Under the pieces are notes generated by a model. That model worked only from the letters and a program-made list of their open reading frames with translations, was not told the DNA's origin and did not search any database. 11,697 bases of DNA. It comes from Desulfuromonadales bacterium C00003107 (lineage in GTDB: Bacteria; Desulfobacterota; Desulfuromonadia; Desulfuromonadales; Syntrophotaleaceae). How positions within the stretch are numbered: position 1 is the stretch's first letter; each line of letters starts with the position of its first letter. The position numbers and the translations under genes were made by a program. Shown here one piece after another: positions 7,204-11,697 of this stretch. The stretch lies in assembly GCA_001751225.1 (NCBI GenBank), contig MAXT01000152.1, positions 1-11,697 of the forward strand. Reading direction: 5' to 3'.

Positions 7204-8739
7204 ATGAAAACAGCTCATTCCATGAAAATCTCCAGCCTGGTTCAAAAGCTGACTCCACGGGCTGTGGTCGGTCCTTCCAACGTCGAAATTTATGCCCTTC
7301 ATTACGATTCTCGTCAGGTTTTGCCCGGTTCTGCCTTTTTTGCCTTGCGCGGCGCTGCGGTCGATGGCCATCGGTTTATTGACGATGCGCTACGGCGTGG
7401 CGCTCAGGTGATTGTTCATGATGTAGAAAGGCCATTGCCACCGCAGGTGACGGGAATTCTCGTCGACGATGCCCGCCAAGCACTGGCTTTGGCCTCCTCT
7501 TGCTATTACGACGATCCTACCGCCGATATGTTGGTGATTGGCATTACCGGTACTAATGGCAAGACGACCGTCAGCTATCTCCTTGAAGCCCTGCTCAGTA
7601 GTGCCGGTCGGCGGCCAGCGGTGATCGGGACGGTCAATTATCGTTTCGAAGGTCAACAGTTGGAATCGACCCACACCACCCCTGAATCGGTGGACTTGTT
7701 GGCCTTGGCGGCCCGTTTTCGTGCTGCCGGCGCCGACACTCTGATTCTGGAGGTGTCATCCCATGCTCTTGAACAACGGCGGATCGATGGTGTCGCCTTC
7801 GATTTGGGAATCTTTACCAACCTGACACCGGAGCATCTCGATTATCACGGCGATCTGGAAAGTTACTTTCAGGCCAAATGTAGGCTCTTCACTGGTCTCG
7901 GCTCGCGGGGACCGCGCCAGTCGGTAGTCGATGTAGACGATCTCTACGGTAAGCGCTTGGCGAGCCAATGTCAGGGGTTGTGGAGCTGTGGCCTGAACGA
8001 AGAGGCCTCCGTGCATCCTGCGACCAGCCATCTCTCCCTGGCCGGGATTGAAGCCTCTATCGTCAGCCCGGCCGGAGAGTTTAAGTTGCAGTCGACGTTA
8101 CGGGGTGAGTTCAACCTCAGTAACTTGCTCTGCGCTGCTGCAGCCGGCCTGGCCCTGGGCTTAGAACCGGCTATGGTGGCTGCCGGCCTGGCTGCCGCTC
8201 CGGCGGTGCCTGGCCGCCTCGAGCCGGTGGAGAATGGACTCGGCTCTCTGATTCTGGTCGACTACGCACATACCGCTGATGCCCTGGACAAGGCCCTGCA
8301 AGCGGTCATCGCACTTAAGCCCCAGCGCATCATTGCCCTGTTCGGCTGCGGTGGAGATCGAGACCGCAGCAAAAGGCCGATGATGGGGGAGGTAGCAGCG
8401 CAGCGTTCGGATCTGGTAGTAGTGACTTCCGACAATCCCCGTTCCGAGAATCCCGGGTCCATCATCAATGATATTAGGCCGGGACTTGAAAAGGTGTTCA
8501 AACGCCAATGGTCGCTACAGCAGGCGGTCGAGGAAGGCCGCGGAGGTTACGTGGTGATCGAAGACCGGCATGCGGCTATCGATTTTGCTGTTAGCCAGCT
8601 CACCAGAGGAGATTTGTTGCTGGTGGCTGGCAAGGGGCACGAGGATTATCAGCTGATCGGCGACCAGCGGTTGCATTTTGACGACCGCGAAGAGTTGCGC
8701 CGAGCGCTTCAGCATCGGGAGGGCCGCCATGAAGCTTGA
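7204..8739 (+). CDS. murE: UDP-N-acetylmuramoyl-L-alanyl-D-glutamate--2,6-diaminopimelate ligase MurE
   Basis: A cytoplasmic ATP-dependent Mur ligase that adds the third peptide residue. The 511-residue protein has the N-terminal UDP-MurNAc-binding domain (about 1-105, DSRQVLPGSAFFALRG at 35-50), the central ATPase domain with P-loop GITGTNGKTT (113-122), the substrate motif STHTTPES (155-162), EVSSHALEQ (183-191), NLTPEHLDYHG (206-216) and the expected carbamylated lysine K225 in YFQAKCRLF. The C-terminal domain has DYAHT (353-357) and GCGGDRDRSKRP (381-392). The motif DNPRSENP (D410-P417) is the signature of enzymes adding meso-diaminopimelate rather than L-lysine, and GKGHEDYQ (476-483) fits this. 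ATG 7204 has a GGCGGGG stretch just upstream; a second in-frame ATG at 7222 has none. It lies 30 nt after ftsI and its 3' end overlaps murF by 11 nt. Confidence 0.97.
   Translation: MKTAHSMKISSLVQKLTPRAVVGPSNVEIYALHYDSRQVLPGSAFFALRGAAVDGHRFIDDALRRGAQVIVHDVERPLPPQVTGILVDDARQALALASSCYYDDPTADMLVIGITGTNGKTTVSYLLEALLSSAGRRPAVIGTVNYRFEGQQLESTHTTPESVDLLALAARFRAAGADTLILEVSSHALEQRRIDGVAFDLGIFTNLTPEHLDYHGDLESYFQAKCRLFTGLGSRGPRQSVVDVDDLYGKRLASQCQGLWSCGLNEEASVHPATSHLSLAGIEASIVSPAGEFKLQSTLRGEFNLSNLLCAAAAGLALGLEPAMVAAGLAAAPAVPGRLEPVENGLGSLILVDYAHTADALDKALQAVIALKPQRIIALFGCGGDRDRSKRPMMGEVAAQRSDLVVVTSDNPRSENPGSIINDIRPGLEKVFKRQWSLQQAVEEGRGGYVVIEDRHAAIDFAVSQLTRGDLLLVAGKGHEDYQLIGDQRLHFDDREELRRALQHREGRHEA
8717..8723 (+). 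promoter_or_regulatory. Ribosome binding site of murF, inside murE
   Basis: GGGAGGG at 8717-8723, within the last murE codons, lies 5 nt before the ATG at 8729. This start fits the MurF family N-terminus. An in-frame ATG at 8678 would add 17 residues encoded entirely within murE and lacks a good Shine-Dalgarno sequence. Confidence 0.7.
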
Positions 8740-10120
8740 TTTTCAAAGTGTCGTACAGATTACCGCCGGCAGCTTGACGCCGAGCAAGGCCCAGGGCAGC
8801 ATCAGCGGTATTTCCACCGATAGCCGCAGCACTCAGCCAGGTGATCTGTTCATACCGTTGCGGGGGCCCAATTTCGATGGCCACGACTTTCTCTTGCAGG
8901 CGGCTCGTAACGGAGCGGTGGCTTGTCTCAGCGAAGAGGTTATCTCCGGGTTTCCGGTGCCGATCATACGGGTAAAGGATGCCTTGCAGGCTCTCGGTGA
9001 TCTGGCTGGCGCCCGTCGTCAGGCCTTTACCGGGCCGGTGGTGGCAGTGACCGGCTCCGCTGGTAAAACCACCACCAAGGAGATGCTCGGAGCCATACTC
9101 GGTCTGACCGGGCCGGGATTGATTACTCCCGGTAACTTCAATAACTTGGTGGGTTTGCCTCAGACCCTCTTCACCCTGGGCGAAGAACACCGCTGGGCGG
9201 TGCTGGAGATGGGCATGAGCGCTCTTGGCGAGATTGCTCGCCTGGCGGAAATCGCCCAACCGCATATCGGTGTGATTACCAATATTGGTGCGGCTCACCT
9301 CGAAACACTGCGCGGCTTGGACGGAGTGGCTCGGGCCAAGGGAGAGCTCTTTGCGGCCCTGCCGCCAGAGGGCACGGCGGTGATCAATGCCGATGATAGC
9401 AGGGTTTTAGCCCTCCCGGTAGCCAACGGGGCGCAGCGGTTGCTGTTCGGTTGCAGCGAGCAGGCGACGGTTCGGGCCGAACAAATCGACCAGTGGGAAG
9501 GTGGCGTGAGCTTTCAGTTGCATCTGCCTGATGGCAACTACCGAGTCAAATTGCATGCCTGGGGGCGCTACAACGTGCATAATGCTCTGGCGGCGGCTGC
9601 GGCAGCTCATGCCCTGTTGGTCCCCGGCCCGGTTATTGTTCACGGTCTAGAACTATTTCGGCCCTGTGCCGGTCGCATGGAGGCCACGACCTTGGCCGAT
9701 GGTGTGCTGCTGCTTGAAGATTGCTACAATGCCAATCCCCAGGCGGTAAAGGCCGCTCTGGAAACCTTGGCTGAATTACCGGGGCAGGGGCGCAATGTCG
9801 CCGTCTTGGGCGATATGCTGGAGCTTGGTGAGGCAGCAGCCCAATTGCATCGGGAAGTGGGGCAGGTGGCTGCCGGCTGTGTCGATGAACTGCTGCTGTT
9901 GGGCGATTTTGCGTCGGAGACCGCCGCGGCCGCCCGTCACGCCGGTTTGAACAAGAAACAGGTAACCATCGCCACCGATCATCAGGATCTGGTCGGACGG
10001 CTGCTGCAGATCGTACAACCGGGAGACCGGGTGCTGATCAAAGGATCGCGGGGCATGGCCATGGAAAAAATCTGTGCTGCTCTTAAGGCCGGCCATCCGC
10101 AGCAGGCCGTAGGACACTGA
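8729..10120 (+). CDS. murF: UDP-N-acetylmuramoyl-tripeptide--D-alanyl-D-alanine ligase MurF
   Basis: The last cytoplasmic Mur ligase, which adds D-Ala-D-Ala to UDP-MurNAc-tripeptide and so makes the pentapeptide used by MraY. The 463-residue product has the N-terminal domain (about 1-100, with GISTDSRSTQPGDLFIPLRG at 27-46 and NFDGHDF at 48-54), the ATPase domain with P-loop VTGSAGKTTTKE (107-118), TPGNFNNLVGLP (133-144), EMGMS (160-164), TNIGAAHLE (185-192), and ARAKGELF (201-208) bearing the expected modified lysine. The C-terminal domain has GRMEAT (315-320), DCYNANPQA (331-339), LGDMLELG (360-367) and LIKGSRGMAMEK (436-447). The P-loop has Ala where many homologues have Asn, which is tolerated in the family. 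The start at 8729 overlaps the murE end by 11 nt. A 68-nt gap separates it from mraY. Confidence 0.96.
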   Translation: MKLDFQSVVQITAGSLTPSKAQGSISGISTDSRSTQPGDLFIPLRGPNFDGHDFLLQAARNGAVACLSEEVISGFPVPIIRVKDALQALGDLAGARRQAFTGPVVAVTGSAGKTTTKEMLGAILGLTGPGLITPGNFNNLVGLPQTLFTLGEEHRWAVLEMGMSALGEIARLAEIAQPHIGVITNIGAAHLETLRGLDGVARAKGELFAALPPEGTAVINADDSRVLALPVANGAQRLLFGCSEQATVRAEQIDQWEGGVSFQLHLPDGNYRVKLHAWGRYNVHNALAAAAAAHALLVPGPVIVHGLELFRPCAGRMEATTLADGVLLLEDCYNANPQAVKAALETLAELPGQGRNVAVLGDMLELGEAAAQLHREVGQVAAGCVDELLLLGDFASETAAAARHAGLNKKQVTIATDHQDLVGRLLQIVQPGDRVLIKGSRGMAMEKICAALKAGHPQQAVGH

Positions 10121-10188
10121 GAAGAACCTCTGGTATGAACTACCCGCCAGCAGGCGGTGTTTGAATTGAAATTGGGAGACACGGTCGA

Positions 10189-11265
10189 ATGCTGTATCAT
10201 CTGCTCTATCCTTTGCATAACGAATATTCCGTATTTTATATCTTTCGTTATATAACTTTTCGCACCATCTATGCGACCATCACCGCTCTGGTGATCTCCT
10301 TTATCCTCGGCCCCTGGCTCATCGATAAGTTGCAGAAGCTGCAGATCGGCCAGACCATTCGCAAGGTTGGTCCCGAATCCCATTTCAAGAAGGAAGGGAC
10401 GCCGACCATGGGCGGCACCCTGATTCTGCTGGCCATCGTTCTACCGACCCTGTTATGGACCGACCTGAGCAATGTCTACGTCTGGGTCACCCTGCTGGTC
10501 ACCATCGGCTTCGGGGTGGTCGGCTTTCTCGATGACTACCGCAAGGTCAAGAGCAAGAGCAGTGATGGTCTCTCGGCTCGAGAGAAGATGCTCTCTCTGA
10601 CGATGATAGCGACTACGGCCGGCATCATTCTGTATCTCTATCCACCCTTTCAGACGACCTTGGCGATTCCCTTTTTCAAGGGCCTGCTGCCGGATCTGGG
10701 AATTTTTTACATCCCCTTTGCTGTGTTGGTCATCGTCGGCGCCAGTAACGCCGTCAACCTGACGGACGGTCTTGACGGTCTGGCCATCGGGCCGACCATC
10801 ATCGCATCCGGCACCTACCTGTTGTTTGCCTACCTGGCCGGTAACGCCCGCTTGTCGAGCTATTTGCAGATCAGTTCGGTGCAGGGTGCCGGCGAATTGG
10901 CCGTGTTGTGTGGAGCCATGGTCGGCGCCGGTCTCGGTTTTCTCTGGTTCAATACCTACCCGGCACAGGTCTTTATGGGTGATGTCGGCAGCCTGTCTCT
11001 CGGCGGGGCGCTGGGTACCATCGCCGTGATCACCAAGCAAGAGATCGTGCTGGTTATCGTCGGCGGCATATTCGTCGTTGAAGCCCTGTCGGTGATTTTT
11101 CAAGTTACTTCCTTTCGGCTCTGCGGCCGGCGCATCTTTCGCATGGCCCCCCTGCATCATCATTTTGAGCTGAAGGGCTGGGCGGAGCCGAAGATTATTG
11201 TTAGATTTTGGATTATCAGCATCATCCTGGCCCTGGTCGCCTTGTCGACCCTGAAGCTGAGATAG
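10189..11265 (+). CDS. mraY: Phospho-N-acetylmuramoyl-pentapeptide-transferase MraY
   Basis: An integral inner-membrane enzyme that transfers phospho-MurNAc-pentapeptide from UDP to undecaprenyl phosphate, producing lipid I. The 358-residue protein (E. coli 360) has the many hydrophobic segments expected of a ten-helix protein. Catalytic and Mg2+-binding features are present: D115-D116 in GFLDDY, N187-A-V-N190-L-T-D193-G-L-D196, D265 in [12 protein letters not shown], and the triple histidine H323-H325 in [19 protein letters not shown] (67-76) is the first cytoplasmic signature. The ATG at 10189 has GGGAG (10174-10178) as a rather distant (10 nt) Shine-Dalgarno sequence. The N-terminus MLYHLLYPL is typical of the family. 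Codon choice and length show nothing unusual. Confidence 0.97.
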   Translation: MLYHLLYPLHNEYSVFYIFRYITFRTIYATITALVISFILGPWLIDKLQKLQIGQTIRKVGPESHFKKEGTPTMGGTLILLAIVLPTLLWTDLSNVYVWVTLLVTIGFGVVGFLDDYRKVKSKSSDGLSAREKMLSLTMIATTAGIILYLYPPFQTTLAIPFFKGLLPDLGIFYIPFAVLVIVGASNAVNLTDGLDGLAIGPTIIASGTYLLFAYLAGNARLSSYLQISSVQGAGELAVLCGAMVGAGLGFLWFNTYPAQVFMGDVGSLSLGGALGTIAVITKQEIVLVIVGGIFVVEALSVIFQVTSFRLCGRRIFRMAPLHHHFELKGWAEPKIIVRFWIISIILALVALSTLKLR

Positions 11266-11324
11266 TTCCATTTGGGAAAACGGATCGAATTGAATTAAGG
11301 TTTTGGCGTTTGTAACGAGGTAGC

Positions 11325-11697
11325 ATGGCAACATACGACGGACAACAGGTAGTGGTGGTAGGGGCTGGCCGGACCGGGCTGGCGCTGACGGCGTTCTTTT
11401 TAGGCCGTGGCGCACGCGTGGTTCTGTCCGATAGCCGCAGTGCCGCCGATCGTCCGGAGTTGACCGCGTTAGCGAATCAGGGGGTAACTCTGGATTGCGG
11501 TGGCCACAGCCAGGAACTGTTTGTCGGTGCAGACTTGATTGCCATCAGCCCCGGTGTGCCCATGACTCTACCGGCCATTGTTGCTGCTAAAAAGCAGGGA
11601 GTGCCGGTGCTGGGCGAAATCGAGATTGCCTACCGCGAGCTGGCCGCGCCTCTGGTGGCCATTACCGGAACCAACGGCAAGTCGACCACTACCTGCC
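11325..11697 (+). CDS. murD: UDP-N-acetylmuramoylalanine--D-glutamate ligase MurD (partial, N-terminal part)
   Basis: The second Mur ligase, adding D-glutamate to UDP-MurNAc-L-Ala. Only the first 124 codons lie in the window, against about 450 in the family. The N-terminal domain has the Rossmann-like VVVVGAGRTGLALTAFF (9-25) with D36 at the end of the second strand, ISPGVP (74-79) and PVLGEIEIAYR (94-104), a segment specific to MurD. The P-loop GTNGKSTTT (115-123, K119) begins the ATPase domain just before the edge. GAGG at 11317-11320 lies 4 nt before the ATG. The 59-nt gap after mraY holds no terminator, so the gene continues the operon. The mraY-murD order is the standard dcw arrangement. 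Confidence 0.95.
   Translation, partial: MATYDGQQVVVVGAGRTGLALTAFFLGRGARVVLSDSRSAADRPELTALANQGVTLDCGGHSQELFVGADLIAISPGVPMTLPAIVAAKKQGVPVLGEIEIAYRELAAPLVAITGTNGKSTTTC

Noticed and set aside
6481..7371. Open frame of 296 codons on the minus strand over the end of ftsI and start of murE
   Set aside because: Antisense shadow; it spans two real genes and their gap and shows no recognisable domain.
7204..10120. Hidden repeats, CRISPR, tRNA or mobile-element signatures in the cluster
   Set aside because: I found no regularly spaced repeats, tRNA-like cloverleaf, transposase motif or terminal inverted repeats here or elsewhere in the window. The similarity between murE and murF (and murD) is ordinary Mur-ligase paralogy.
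10143..10160. Short inverted repeat CCGCC-AGCA-GGCGG between murF and mraY as a terminator
   Set aside because: The stem is only 5 bp and is followed by TGTTTGAATTG rather than a T-run; mraY continues the operon.
10453..11415. Long open frame (320 codons) on the minus strand across mraY and murD
   Set aside because: It is antisense to mraY and murD, which have all expected motifs. The translation is low in hydrophobic segments, rich in Q, D and G, and resembles no family I know. It arises from codon bias in the real genes.

Overview
The window is a housekeeping stretch from a Gram-negative bacterium. It holds the 5' part of a DNA-processing gene (ligA) on the minus strand, a divergent membrane-protein gene, and then the first eight genes of a division and cell wall (dcw/mra) cluster on the plus strand. 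The most likely source is a Desulfuromonadales/Geobacter-type bacterium (formerly Deltaproteobacteria). Four things suggest this: MurE carries the DNPR motif of meso-diaminopimelate ligases; the division transpeptidase ends in a PASTA domain, known in Gram-positives and in this deltaproteobacterial group but absent from E. coli FtsI; a bare mraZ-rsmH-ftsL-ftsI-murE-murF-mraY-murD order is present; and the base composition is moderately GC-rich. The taxonomic call is an inference from gene order and protein style, not from a database search.

Layout. Positions 1-1626 (minus): NAD-dependent DNA ligase ligA, with its start inside the window and its C-terminus off the left edge. Positions 1627-1865: divergent intergenic region with a candidate promoter in each direction. 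Positions 1866-3131 (plus): DUF21/CNNM-CBS-CorC_HlyC membrane protein with a TTG start. Positions 3132-3386: intergenic region with a 12-bp hairpin (probable terminator), a near-consensus sigma70 promoter and a candidate MraZ operator. Positions 3387-11697 (plus): mraZ, rsmH, ftsL, ftsI, murE, murF, mraY and the 5' part of murD, with gaps of about 100 nt or less and three tight junctions (mraZ/rsmH abutting, ftsL/ftsI ATGA overlap, murE/murF 11-nt overlap).

How the genes work together. MraZ probably controls the operon from its own promoter. RsmH methylates 16S rRNA. FtsL and FtsI are parts of the septal peptidoglycan synthase. MurD, MurE and MurF successively add D-Glu, meso-DAP and D-Ala-D-Ala to the UDP-MurNAc peptide. 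MraY then transfers the phospho-MurNAc-pentapeptide to the lipid carrier to make lipid I. The genes expected to follow (rest of murD, ftsW, murG, murC and so on) lie beyond the right edge.

I looked on both strands for mobile elements, CRISPR arrays, RNA genes, toxin-antitoxin or defence genes and found none. I do not see an undescribed system here. The observations worth a second look are regulatory (the mraZ leader, alternative starts) or small sequence features (a C9 tract in ligA, hairpins in the rsmH-ftsL gap).
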